From positions 1,302,001-1,366,000 of the forward strand of contig OY294049.1 in NCBI GenBank assembly GCA_958510825.1: a stretch of 64,000 bases of DNA, given 5' to 3'. This document shows, piece by piece, positions 45,643 through 58,426 of the stretch. The position numbers and the translations under genes were made by a program. The notes under the pieces are model-generated. The model saw only the letters and a program-made list of their open reading frames with translations. It made no database searches and was not told where the DNA came from. The stretch's first letter is position 1. Each line of letters starts with the position of its first letter. Source of the stretch: Brachypterus glaber. Lineage: Eukaryota > Arthropoda > Insecta > Coleoptera > Kateretidae.

Positions 45643-46688
45643 CACGGTGTTTGCAGTCTTTTGGCATTAAGTAAAGGGGATGATTCTACATCACAAAACA
45701 TGAAAAACCAGCTTAGGAAGACAGATCCGTAAACGAACCCTAAGAGAGTTACGACCCTTTAAAATTGTACTAAAAATATGGTTTTTAATTATTAACTCTG
45801 GCACCCTTTGAGCTAGAGCGACGAGGTTTTGAATGTATACACTGATAAAACTGTTTATTTGCGTCAACTAAATATTTGGTTGGATATGGCCAATTAAATA
45901 TTTGGTTGGGACAAATAAACTTTATGTGAGTCAAATAAATTTTATTTCTGCCAAATAAATTATTTTGTTCCCATTAATAAATCATTTTGCAATTAAAATA
46001 TTTGTTTACATGAACTAAATATTTATTTGACTCAAATAAAATTTATTTGTCCCAACAAAATAATTTAATTGACCATATCCAACCAAATATTTAGTTGACG
46101 CAAATAAACTCTTTTATCAGTGTACTAGTATTAATAAGAGCAATTAGTTTATATTAATTTATTTCTATTTTTTAATCTATTCAGAGGAGAAAATGTGTGA
46201 AGCCTAACACATTTTTGCCCCAAACAAATGTGTATTCAGATGGAGAAAATGTGTGAAGCCTAACACATTTTTGCCCCAAACTTTTTTGTGTATTTTTTTA
46301 AATTTTGAGTAAAAGTAGGTATATAAAAAAATTTATATAGTGTAACATCGCAACAGTTAAAAAGAAATGCAATTAAGAGCAAGTAACATTTTGTGCCACC
46401 AAAAATGTTACTTTTTAAAAGGCTATTACTCCTTTAATATTAAATTTAGGTGTTTCGGTAAAGAATACTTTTTTGCTAGTTTTAAATGGAGAACTGCCCT
46501 GCAGCATTAAAATTTTATTGGTGCTTTTATTGTTACCCATTTAGCATGTCCATCTTCGAAGGGCCGTAGCTCCTTTAGAACTTATTTCCAGACATAATAT
46601 GTCATATTATGTTCCTTTGTTGGTTTTGTATGTTTTGTGACGAAGAATCACCCCCTTTATTTAATGCCAAAATACTGCAAACACCGTG
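45643..46688. mobile_element. TIR element with TA duplication, contains a nested MITE
   Basis: CACGGTGTTTGCAGT / CTGCAAACACCGTG ends with TA outside (45641-45642, 46689-46690). It is related inside to 37165-37880 (GATTCTAC, TTACGACCCTTTAAAATT, GCCAAACA-CATTTTTGCCCC). A short local duplication, TGTGTGAAGCCTAACACATT, occurs at 46192 and 46250. Confidence 0.8.
45840..46122. mobile_element. Nested 283-bp MITE with proven TA target
   Basis: CACTGATAAAACTGTTTATT ends mirrored by AATAAACTCTTTTATCAGTG. The related element at 37165-37880 shows the uninterrupted GAATGTATACTAGTATT, so insertion duplicated TA. The interior repeats AAATATTTGGTTG and its complement. Confidence 0.9.
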
Positions 46689-46746
46689 TATATTGTTTAA
46701 TATTTGATTAGCATAAAAAGTGACACTATTTATTGAATCTTAGTTT

Positions 46747-47289
46747 GGCAGACTAACATCTCTACTCTAAATTTCTTTACTCCCTAACATCCCTACTCCA
46801 TAACATCCCTACTCCACAACAACTCTTCTCCGTAACATCTCTACTCCATAACATCTCTACTCCGTAACAACTCTACTCCACACTATATGCACTTTATTAG
46901 CCACTTAATAATAAATGAGCAGTTAAAGAACAAAGAATCTTCTTCTTCTAGATTATTTAATTTTTTTCCTAGAAATCTTTAAATGTAAATCTAGAACAAT
47001 CATAAATGAATTATTCTAAAAGCAACAATGACCGCGTATTCTTAACATGCACTAATATGTAAGTAATTAATAAACTGAATTCATTTTTGACAGTGACTTA
47101 GCATGACAAATGTTCTTTTGAGTTAAGACAAGTGGCTAATCGAGTGTCTATAGTGTGGAGTAGAGTTGTTACGGAGTAGAGATGTTATGGAGTAGAGATG
47201 TTACGGAGTAGAGTTGTTGTGGAGTAGGGATGTTATGGAGTAGGGATGTTAGGGAGTAGAGAAATTTAGAAAAGAGATGTTAGTCTGCC
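46747..47289. mobile_element. Foldback element with minisatellite arms, copy 2
   Basis: Same termini (GGCAGACTAACATC / GATGTTAGTCTGCC) and the same ACATCTCTACTCC-type arm units as 3952-4487. Target duplication CTTAGTTT lies at 46739-46746 and 47290-47297. The core is inverted relative to copy 1. No coding region. Confidence 0.9.
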
Positions 47290-47299
47290 CTTAGTTTGA

Positions 47300-50200
47300 C
47301 AGCCGTAACTAATTTATTATTTTTACATTCTTTTTCTTTAATTTATTTCCCAGACCGGTGCAAAAAAAAGTAGAAATTACAAACATTACATTTTCTACCC
47401 ACCCAGTAAATGCTGAAAAAAACTTTAATATCACCCAGTCTGCTGCTGAGTCTCCACATATGCATCACAAATTCAAATCTTAATAAGAAAATATCAAATT
47501 TACACATACAATCAACTTAATTATATTGAGACACTAGAACTGAAATCTGTCTCTTTCTTACGTCTGGAATCGCTCATATATCTGTCTCTCACCGCACTCA
47601 GAAGGTATTAAATTGGCAGCAGAAGATATAATAAAGATCTGAGGACCACACACGTCGTTGCAGTGATTGGTTTCGATGCTCCTCCCATTTACAGGCGTGG
47701 TCTATCGAAAGAGGGGTAAAACAGAAAAAGTGGGGATCAGTGAAGCACGTTCAGAGGGGAACTAGTCTTTGGTGGGGGTACCTAGTGTCAATTTGGTCAG
47801 CATGATGTGATTTATGAAAATATACTCTTCAGAAATTGATATACAGGCTCACAGTACAGGATATCCCACATATTTACAAATTTTTGATACATAAATTTTC
47901 TGCGTTTCGGTTAATCTTCCTTTCAAGCTTTCTAGAAAATCTGTAAATGTCAGAAAAGTTAGCTAGTCAGTGAATTTTATATTTCTATCCCTCAAAATAC
48001 GGCAATTTTGACTTGTAGAAAGTGAAAGTGGATGAAAGTTAAAAAAAGAAAAATTTCCATGTGATATTTATTATTGATTTATAGAATGCTATGTACGAAA
48101 AGACCTAATTTAATTATAATTTAAAAGTAATAAATATCAAGTCTTACAAGAAAATATTTTTCTTAGATATATTTTTTTGGGAATTTCTTTATTGTTATAG
48201 ATTTATTTTGGTCTTTTTAAAGCCATACAATTAAGCCTATAGTATATTTTAGCTTTAGTTAATAATAATAATAAATTAGTAGGTACATTGATACCTATAA
48301 CCAATAATGGTTAATATGTATTTTTATTAGAACTTATATATTGTCATTTTTATTAGAACTTATATATTGTCATTTTTCACGACAGCTAAATTTCCAAAAT
48401 ATTTTTATTTGTTATTTAAGTGTGGGTAAATAATTAAAGTGGAAAAGGAAGTCATGTGAATCATCATTTGAAAGCTTATAAAATTCTCTATTTAACTGTT
48501 TAAGTATTTATTGTTTATTTATTCTTTGTTTCTGATAATATTCAAGTTTAGAATTTCTTACCTTAGTGTTTTTAGGTAAACTTTTGGTTAAAATGGCCTG
48601 TGGAGAACTCTGAGTAGTACCTCCATGTGTGTCTTTTTTCAAGGCGTTTATCTATGAGTATAACTCAAAATGGGACTAACTTGAGTTACATCCTTGTTGC
48701 ATGGGAGTGTCGATATGGACACAATAATTTTTTATTGGGACACTCTGTATTTTTTTTATGCTTGTAGTTATATGTTTCAGTTTCAATACGATTTGTTATG
48801 GATTATGTTATATGGCTATGGTAAAATGTTGTTTTAAAACCAGATGTGGTTATTAACATAAATATGTCTCGATTATTCAGGTTGGTTTTATGACAGCAAA
48901 GACGTTCCGCGTTTTTATTTGTAGGTGATTTATATTGGTTTTTGTTTCAAATGCGGTTTTCTTAGAATCGTCGCGTTGTTTTTTTGTCGGTTAGCTCGTT
49001 GTGTTCGTACCGGTCTATTTTTTTGAGTACCATCATGTCGATGTTCAAGAAACTAGCCTACAATACTTATTTTTTACAATGTCTGTACGAGTTTGTATCT
49101 TTCCGATAAAACATTTACAATTTGTCGTTATCGAAACGTACCTAATAAATCCGGGGACCAAATGATTGGCACATAATGTGTTACACATTATATTAGAAAA
49201 ATCATTTACTAGGTACAAATAGGTTTAAAGTCACTACAGATTAAAGAGCACTACAAATCACGTTTCAGTTGCTTTTCACCCGCCGTAAAACGAGCAAGAA
49301 TAAAAACTTCTTCACGTTTTAGTTGCTTCCAAATCAAAATTTATCAGCAATATAAATGATTAAAAAACATAAAATTCCCTTCTTACTCCAATATAATCAC
49401 ATGTTCGTCATTTTACTGCACATCATCCATACAATCACTATAAAATATATAAAATCGAATCCAGGGCAAATAAATAAATAACTATACCAAAAATTAAAAA
49501 GTCCAAACGCAATTAACGGATTAGAATGTAATCTTTCAAAAAACTGTGTTTAAGGTACCTGCACCAGGTATCTATTTAATTTATAGATAGCCAATAGTCA
49601 AAATATTTTTCCTTTTTTAATAGATCCATGAAATTATAAATTTACGGATTTTAACCGTACACATTTTGTCAATAAATATTCCCTACCCCGTAACAAATGA
49701 AGAAAAAACAAAGAACGATCTGTTATCGTGTCAGATAACTAGACAAAAAAATAATACAAAATAGAAAAAATATGTTAATGAATTAGAAACAGGGCCCCTG
49801 CAGTGTCAGGTACCTTAAAGAAAAGCGGTCTTCTTTGGGTTCAACTTATTAGAAAATCTGATAATAACTTTACATCGTCCTACCTTTCTAAACGTTTACA
49901 CCTTCCATTCTCTTCTATACTAAAGTCGATGTTATTTTTTTCGGGTGGACATGTGGCATGAGACCCTTTTGTCTGAAATTTTTATTTCAGACACATAGAA
50001 AAGAATATACCTACTGTATTTTGAATTAAAAACGAGAACAAGTCGCCAAGATTTCGCTTAGGCTTTCACAAAAATCGAGATATTGATATTTGTAGTCTTA
50101 TCTTTTTGAGAAAAATCAAGATGAGTGTAACTTAAAAACGAGAGTATTGAAGTGGAGATTCGAGACTAATTATTCTTTTTTTAACTTTTATACTATAGTT

Positions 50201-50845
50201 CTATATAGAAAGTCTCCGACGAAAGGGGGAGGAATCATTCGCGGTCTCTTCTTTCCGTCAAGAGCGTTATAAGTCGTGCGTACCTAAAACGGGCCTCCCA
50301 CTTGCACACACATTCCAAACATATTTCCCGTAGCCACAGATCCGTGCGTCAAACTATATACTATACTATATCTACCAGATTTAAAGAAACTTGAAAATAA
50401 TTTTAAAACACTGACTGATCTACTGCTGGGATGGGGGACGATTAATCGCCCTCTCATACGGAAATTGTTTTTCGCCGGGCCCAGTTTTGAAAATCATATC
50501 CCCACAAATCACTCCTGAATCCTCCCTTAACTATATTAAAATATGTGTTTAATTTTCAAATTAACCTTCAAATTAAATTTTCTCGAAAACGGTTAATGCT
50601 ACAGTACCAAAAAGTTACACAGAAAAAAGTTTGTGACAAAAAACTGATAAGGTCCCCCCGTTTCGCACACACGTGATTAAATTAAGTACATGAAAATTGC
50701 ATACGAATATGGGCCTTATTAAGGTTAGTTCACATGCAAAACCTTGTTGCTATATCTCAAAGGGTTCCTGAGTTATTAAATAAAAACAGAATATTTTAGC
50801 CACTTTCAAAGGAGCTTAGCTCCCTTACGACGCATTTTTAGACAT
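47300..50845. other. No gene seen; far-upstream region of invected
   Basis: Mixed AT-rich and moderately GC-richer sequence (for example 47560-47780 and 48880-49060). The only clear repeats are 49330-49490 (copy of 32563-32745) and a doubled TATTAGAACTTATATATTG at 48326 and 48350. It could hold regulatory DNA, but nothing in the sequence proves it. Confidence 0.4.
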
Positions 50846-50853
50846 ATGTTTAT

Positions 50854-51586
50854 TAGGGTGCTTTTTTTTTCGACTATTTTTTTTCGGTCCCATCACGAAA
50901 TTTTGTTGGAAGTACCCTAAAAAAAAATCCCTCAAAATTTTAACCCTTAATATTAATATTAAGTAGTGGACCAAGGCATGTAAAGATTTCCCATTAAAAA
51001 TACACGTAAACTTTGTTTTTTTTTTCTTTAAATTTCTATAGCTTAGCGGCACTTTATGGCATCGCTTCGACCATAGACAGGTGTTACTCAAAATTAAATG
51101 CTCTACAAAAGTGCCCATTGCGGCATAATCATAACTCGTACTGGTGAGGTAGTTTGGGCCACCAAAACAATTTTTTCATAAAATTTACGTTTTTCTGTCC
51201 TTATCTCGTAATTGACAAGAGCTACAAAAAATATTCAAATGACAGAAAAACGTAAATTTTATGAAAAAATTGGGTTTGGTGGCCCAAACTACCTCACCAG
51301 TACGAGTTATGATTATGCCGCAATGGGCACTTTTGTAGAGCATTCAATTTTGAGAAATACCTGTCTATAGTCGAAGCGATGCCATAAAATGCCGCTAAGC
51401 TCTGGAAATTTAAAGAAAAAAAATCAAAGTTTACGTGTATTTTCAATGGGAAATCTTTACATGCCTTGGTCCACTACTTAATATTAATATTAAGGGCTAA
51501 AATTTTGAGGGAATTATTTTTAGGGTACTTCCAACAAAATTTCGTGATGGGACCGAAAAAAAATAGTCGAAAAAAAAAGCACCCTA
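50854..51586. mobile_element. 733-bp giant hairpin with 8-bp target duplication
   Basis: TAGGGTGCTTTTTTTT / AAAAAAAAGCACCCTA ends, flanked by ATGTTTAT on both sides (50846-50853, 51587-51594). The arms of about 345 bp are nearly identical inverted copies meeting near 51220. It splits a copy of the 37165-type element. An 8-bp duplication and TAGGGTGC end suggest hAT. The 97-codon minus-strand frame is arm sequence, not a gene. Confidence 0.9.
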
Positions 51587-52606
51587 ATGTTTATAGGAAC
51601 TTTTTGACATATTTTATAATGTAGAATCACGCTTGGACCCTATTTCAAATACACCGTGTATAGTCCTTTATTAGTTTTATTAGTCCCCCATTTTAAACAT
51701 TCGAAAATCTTCCAACCTAAAGATTACGTTGTGGGCTAAATTACTAAACACGTCTCTGTTTAAACAGTAGTTTCTGTTTAACATTGTTTCACACGTCTGC
51801 ACAATACATAACTAAAATCAAGTACATAAAATAGCAATAAAATAAATTTTGAATTATCATATTAAGAAAATAAAATAAACACTTATCCACAATGAAACAT
51901 ACTTACAATGCAATGATATAGCCCATTCAAAGAAGCAATAAAATTATAAAAATACCCATGGTGTTAGAGCTATAATTGATTCACGGAAATTGCAAACAAG
52001 CCACGTAAAAAGGCCATGTGCCGTTTCATCACCCCGGTACTCTTAATTAGTGAAATAATAATTACAGTCGCAATAAAGCCAGTCAGGAAAACATTTATTT
52101 CTACGAAATAATCAGAAAAATGGCACATTTTTTTATTTATTTATGTTTAACTAGAGTAGTTTAAACAACTATTAGAACAAAGCTATTTCATTGGAGAGAG
52201 TTGTAATTGCCGTTTAATGTGTATGTATACGGTTGTATCTAATTAATGGGATTAAGGGCAGGGATAATTAAAATCCATGTCTACAATATGCCTGTAAAGA
52301 TAGAGTACCGGTCCGCAAATCGTACTTTTTAAAGAACATGGCACGGAACCATTGTTGTTTGGCGTTCGACAGATTTTCTTTAAATTTTAATATAATATTT
52401 ACCATAATAATTTATGTATTTGAGCAAAGTTTTAGCTTATGCATTCACTGGGTTTTCCCATAATGGTTCTATGAAGATGAAATTATTTGACGGAAATCCT
52501 TTTACGTGTGTCATATCAATAATAAGTACCAGCAGAAAAATTATTTTGAAGTTTAACTATCACCTGAACACCTTGACATGTCACTTTTAAAATGTTACGA
52601 GTATCT

Positions 52607-53118
52607 AATAGTATATTAAAGTACTAGTTTCATAACATACGTTTTTAGCGCACGAGTACAAGTTTAGAAAACGAGCCGCTTGCGGCGAGTTTTCTAAAGT
52701 ACTAGTGCTCTAAAAACGTGTTATGAAACGAGTGCAATTTTTTCTATTTTGCTCTAAAATTTAAAAAACTTACATTTAAATTGATGACTGATTTAGGGAT
52801 TTTTGTTTTGGATTGGCATTACAGTTTACACTATGTTTAAAATTCTAAGAACAAATGATATTTTGATATATTTTACAGTCATCTCTTCTTTTTTCACTGC
52901 AATTAACCAGTCCCAAATTTTAACACGGTAAAAAATAACCCAAACACAAAATTTTGTAAAAAATTAAACTAAATCGACATTGACATTTGCACGCAAAACG
53001 TCAAGAGATAGGCTTTTGTATGTTGCCAACCCAACAGAAAAAAAAGTAGAGACCTCTTATGGGCCTATAAGAACACGCAAAATGCGTGTGATTATGAGCT
53101 TATAAGAGTCGCAAAATA
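52607..53118. repeat. Inverted copy of the 44500-44995 element
   Basis: See the partner. The left end has the GAGCCGCTTGCGGCGAGTTT hairpin and the right end CATTTTGCGTGTTC-type sequence. A GTACTAGTTTCATAACATA end may be its terminus. Confidence 0.75.
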
Positions 53119-54246
53119 GAAAAAATGAATATTTTACCTATCATAATTATTATATTTATGCGAAAAGTGGTGTTTATATCATAATATTAAATATTTTAAC
53201 TCAAAGATTTAAAAATACTGCTTTATGAATGGCCAAGAATACACATTTGAATGACCATCCTCTGAGGAAAAGAATGAAGAATTAAAATATGTTTCAAAAA
53301 TGTTGATGTGAAGAAAATATATACAAGGCATATTTAAATGGAACCTTCAGTGGACAGCAGTTCAATACGTTAGGAACATAAATTTAGGTCTTCAATACCA
53401 ACCCAAGAAGAAAATTCCCTAAAAATATTATATTTGGATTTTATCACAGTGCAACACAATATGGGCATGATACGCCAAATTATTAAAGAATACATGAAAC
53501 AGATTATTAAACACAAAAACAAGTACAACATCTTCACACACAACGGGGTATTATCAAAGACTGTCAAATTAAGGAGTAGGTCATAAGTTCCCTAGGAAAC
53601 TTTAGACCTACTGTACACATAGCTGTGTTATGAAAATAAAAAAAAATAGTTTTTTACTTAAAAAAAGACAAATATCTTACCTTCATGTCATTTAAAAAAA
53701 TATATATAAAATGTTATTTTTACCTAAAATATGCATAGTTATTAATTATACTTTTATCTCTTTCTGTAGAACTTCTCTCTTTATCTAATCTAAATAGGTG
53801 GCAGTCCATTCTCTTAGGATAAATTAAAGATTTTTTTTATAATAGAAAATCGTGGAAACTTATAATTTGTAATATTTTTTCTTAGTTATTGTCGATTAAA
53901 AATAAATAACGAATTACTACCTGTGAAGTCCATTAAATTCATAGCTATAGCCATTACGTGTAGTTATTACTACACCTAATTAAATAAATTCTTATGTTTA
54001 AATGGAAAAGCTTTTTAATATCTGCATTTTATTTATAATTTAATTCAACAATGAATAATTACGTTAAGTTAATTAACTAGGTACGATTTAGGCAACCAGG
54101 CTCCTAAATCGTACCGTTTGCAGACCTTAATAAAACATTTAAAATATTACTTACAAATGTCATAAGGTTTAGTAAAAAAAATTATATGTTTAACACTGAT
54201 TATACATTAAGTTAAAACAAATAGCAAGTTCTAAAATGTAACCAAT

Positions 54247-54412
54247 TACGAAAAAAAAATAAATAGTATATTATGCACCTAGTATGCAAACTAAGTCTTT
54301 AGTGTTCGAGACTGAAGTTTTTTTGCTGAGGCGGAGTCAAGGCAAGAAATGAGTCGAGAACACTTAAGACAGTTCGCATACGTGGTGCATATACTATTTT
54401 TTCTACTACCTA
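54247..54412. mobile_element. Hairpin MITE around 54330
   Basis: AGTATATTATGCACC-TAGTATGC pairs with GCATACGTGGTGCATATACT, and AGTGTTCGAGACTG-type with GAGTCGAGAACACT. Confidence 0.6.
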
Positions 54413-56688
54413 TAGCTAGTAACTTCAAATATCAGTTAAAAATAAAGTAATTTGAAAAAAGTTAGCAGTTGTCTTAAATTTTTTATTCATTATTGACCGT
54501 CGTCAATAAACAATGCTTAACAACGGTCAATAATAAATGTGTTTACTGATTTCATTGGTTGCCAAGGTAAACAAGCGTTGACAACGGTACATAATATTTA
54601 AGCTAGCACTTAATTAGGTAGTAGAAAAACATATATTAGGTGGTACGATTATAGCGACCATTATGAGTAACTTTAAAACTAATTGTAAAACAACTTCTTT
54701 TGAGGGCAGCCATTTAACCTTATAAGCAATAAAACTTACAAAATAATAAAAAAAATATTTAAATAAAAACCGTAATAATACATATCTTCTATAAATAGCG
54801 TTTTTATTCTTTATATTTAAATATTTTCAGATTCCTAAGGGTATTTTTTTTTCAATTTATTTTTCGCTTTACGAAAAAAGAAACTTATGAAAAAAAAAAT
54901 TACTTTTGATTTTAATGAACCTAGGCCTATAGGGGAAAGTATTATTTTGTTGGCAGCAGTATTTTCCTTATTATAATATTCACAGCGCCTGCGCTAGAAT
55001 AATATTATACGGTACTTTCGAAGTTCAAAACTTTTCAAAAATCGTCCTAGACAAAAAATTCTTGGATATAAATTTGTTTCATGAAAAAATAACAACTTTT
55101 TTTTTTCAAATGTCCCTCCGTCTATCTGTCTGTCCGATGTCACAATTTTTGTGAACACCATAACTCAAGAACAAATAATCCGAGCGACTTGAAATTTTTA
55201 TAAAATATCAAGTTCTAAGAGGGGAAGATCCCTATTGTTTTTGAAAGTAATCCTTCCAAAAACAAAAAAGTTATGGAGGGGTAAAAAAATCGAAAAAAGC
55301 TGAAAGAAAATTTCGACTAACGTAACTTTTTCAGGAAAAATTACTTTTGTTATAAGGATCAATTCTACCAGTTTTGAAAGTAAGCCCCCAACAACAAAAA
55401 AGTTATGGGGGGTTAAACTTTTTTAAAAAATTAAAAAACTATTAAAAAAATCATATTTTTTTTTCTTTTTTTTTTTTGAAAAAAGAAGATAAAGAAAAAA
55501 AATTGAAATTTTTTGAAAAAGGTAAGTTTTTTTTGAAAAATATTTTTTTTTGAATTTTTTTTGATTTTTTTTTTGTTTTTTAAAAAAGATCTTATCTTTA
55601 AAAAATTTTCACGGCTTGTTTGAACTTAATCGCAGTTTTTGGAAGTTCTATAAAAATTATTTGTAAATATGGCGAAGGCGCCAGCATTATGTTTCTAAGA
55701 GAGGAAAAATATAAAAAATGTAAATAATTTTTCAACTAACCCCCTAATAAAAAAAAGTCTGCAAAACAAGAGATGTATTCTAAAAAAACACCACTATAGT
55801 GAAAAAAATTTCAAATTCGTAAAATTTTCCGCCATTGACAATAATTGTCTACTATTTCGCTGGGAAACTTTAGATTCGACAAAGAGTCTTCGCTTATATT
55901 TTTATATTTGGGTAAAAATTAATAAAATATTGTTTAAAAAATAAATAAGCTGTTAAACGAAGGAAGTTCTACTAAAAAATAATCTAAATCTAGCGGATGG
56001 AGGGCTAGCGGATGGAGGGGAAGTTTTTTTTAAACATTTTTTTCACGACTTAAAAATTTAACAGCAGATTCGTGGCATCATAAGGAATACGCCGATACCT
56101 TGTATTCCGGGGATACGAATTCCTTCTATTTTTTTCGGATTAAAAAAAAATTAACTAACATATTTCGGGTGAACATTTTTTTTTAATAGAAATTCTTTTT
56201 TTTTTCTGTATTCCTTGGAACCAGAAAGTATTCCATGAGTATAGTTCTAAAGAATAACGAATGTTCGTTTGTTTAAACAATTTTTTTATCAATTTTCCGC
56301 TTCAAAATGGCTTCAAGAGCATGCGACCTAGCATTTTTTTTTTTTAATTATAAAATCATGTCCAACGTGTTACCAGGATCCTACTGAGTACACCACATTA
56401 ATATTTTATGTCCAGGGGTACAGGAGTACCCCCTGGGTAGTAATAGTGTATTTTTAAAATTGGAGTGTTACGCCCATGTTAATGATATAGGAAAATAGCG
56501 TTACAGGGGAAGGTGGGGGGTCCAAAATGATTAAAATTTGCGTTACGTAATACTTGAACGTTCCCTTATCAGGTTAAAATTTTCTCCGACTGCTCAAAAA
56601 AATGATAACACGTGTCAGTATAAATAATTGCTCAATAAAATTGTTTCATACTTTTTTTTTATTGGGGTACAGTACCCCTGGGTAGCAT

Positions 56689-56831
56689 GGGCGGATTTAG
56701 GGGGGGGGCATGCCCCCCCCCAGCGATATATATTAGCATATAAATACCTTCAAAATTATATTTTTGGCGAAGGCGCAATTTTTTTCGTTATGAATGCCCC
56801 CCCCCCTTAAAGTGATATAAATCCGCCCCTG
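56689..56831. repeat. Second copy of the GGATTTAGG hairpin repeat
   Basis: Same layout as 40725-40855: GGGCGGATTTAGGGGGGGGG to CTTAAAGTGATATAAATCCG. Confidence 0.65.
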
Positions 56832-57312
56832 CTGGGTAGTAAATAAGTAACTTTTAACATGGGTATGGTTTAAGGGTTAAACTTCCTGATTCAGGATTAA
56901 GGCCTGATACTGACTGTACTTCTCAAGGAAATAAAGATCAGAATATCCAGACTAATATATTTAAGTATGTTATGATAAGGATATGATTACATAAAGTATG
57001 TCGTGAAAACTATTATTATTTTTTGTACAATTAACTTAAAATGCAATTAATATAATTCTCACTGTATTATAATAATTATTGGTCTTAATTACTAATTAAA
57101 TAATTATTATATTTATTGCAAATAACTGTTTCAATAATTATGTAGATATTTTAATTTCTTTCATTTTATTGCTGTTATAAATTGTATTCATATTTTATGA
57201 TTACAGTAAAACATAGAAAAAAATGTAAATTTAATTATATTTTATAGAGTTTTATTAAACTATACATGTTTTAAAGTCGCTACAGTCGCCTATTTGTAGG
57301 TATTCTATTCTA

Positions 57313-58426
57313 CACTGTAAATGAAAATATGGTAATTTTCCAGCAAATAAAGTAGGTCATGTTACCAGCAAAGAAAGTGGTAAATTTAAATCAGTACTGT
57401 AAATTCACTGTTTTCTGTAAAAATGTGAATTTTTACCTTTTTCAGCGAATTTAATAAGTATTTCAAACAGTAGTACGGGCTCTTGTAATTTTCGGGACTA
57501 TCTGTAAAAGTGCCGGCTTTTTGGACCACATGCATGAATTTTAATGCAAAATTATTGTACCGCACTGTAAATGAAAATATGGTAATTTCACAGCAAATAA
57601 AGTAGGTCATATGTTACCAGCAAAGAAAGTGGTAAATTTAAATCAGTACTGTAAATTCAATGTTATCTGTAAAAATGTGAATTTTTATTTTGGTAATTTT
57701 ACTGCTACTTTTGTGGAATGTAAGCTATAATTATGGTAATTTTCAACCAATATTGTAAAAGTGCCGGGTTTTTGGACCACATGCATGAATTTTAATGCAA
57801 AATTATTGTACCGACAGGAAAAGAGCTGAGATTTTACTAAACCGAGTAATATTGAGGTTAATTTAATAAATATTGTAAATTCACATTCTGACATGGTGAA
57901 TTTGCTTTAATTTGCTTTAATTATTACGGTTAATACTACTGAAAGATTGACGGACAAATTTAAGGTGCGACAGGAAAAGAGCTGAGATTTTACTAAACCG
58001 AGTAATATTGAGGTTAATTTAATAAATATTGTAAATTCACATTCTGACATGGTGAATTTGCTTTAATTTGCTTTAATTATTACGGTTAATACTACTGAAA
58101 GATTGATGGACAAATTTAACGTGTGACAAGAAAAGAGCTGAGATTTTACTAAACCGAGTAATATTGAGGTTAATTTAATAAATATTGTAAATTCACATTC
58201 TGACATGGTGAATTTGCTTTAATTTGCTTTAATTATTACGGTTAATACTACTGAAAGATTGACGGACAAATTTAAGGTGCGACAGGAAAAGAGCTGAGAT
58301 TTTACTAAACCGAGTAATATTGACGTTAAATTTAATAAATATTGTAAATTCAAGTTCTGACATGGTGAATTTGCTTTAATTATTACAGTTAATATTACTG
58401 AAAGATTGACGGACAAATTTAGAGTG
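57313..58426. mobile_element. MITE with internal 156-bp tandem units, copy 2 (4 units)
   Basis: The same CACTGTAAAT / ATTTAGAGTG ends with TA outside (57311-57312, 58427-58428). Four units of 156 bp start with GACARGAAAAGAGCTGAG at about 57815, 57971, 58127 and 58283. The left duplicated block is as in copy 1. Length 1114 bp against 801 bp for copy 1, a difference that is exactly accounted for by two units plus one base. Confidence 0.85.

Larger units (their letters stand above)
53120..57312. other. Repeat-rich stretch, no gene seen
   Basis: Holds the hairpin at 54247-54412, a copy of the 10540-11060 repeat at 54960-55440, a poly-A/T low-complexity tract at 55440-55620, a half MITE at 56461-56573 and the GGATTTAGG repeat at 56689-56831. 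A short CTAGCGGATGGAGGG duplication occurs at 55992 and 56008. Confidence 0.5.

Noticed and set aside
50825..51118. 97-codon minus-strand frame
   Set aside because: It lies within one arm of the 733-bp hairpin, and the mirror arm gives matching frames.
53370..53567. 65-codon minus-strand frame with CEDVV-like translation in another frame, checked as an extra GT31 exon 4
   Set aside because: No YP-x-YxSG or YVMS motif and no splice sites in the right phase.
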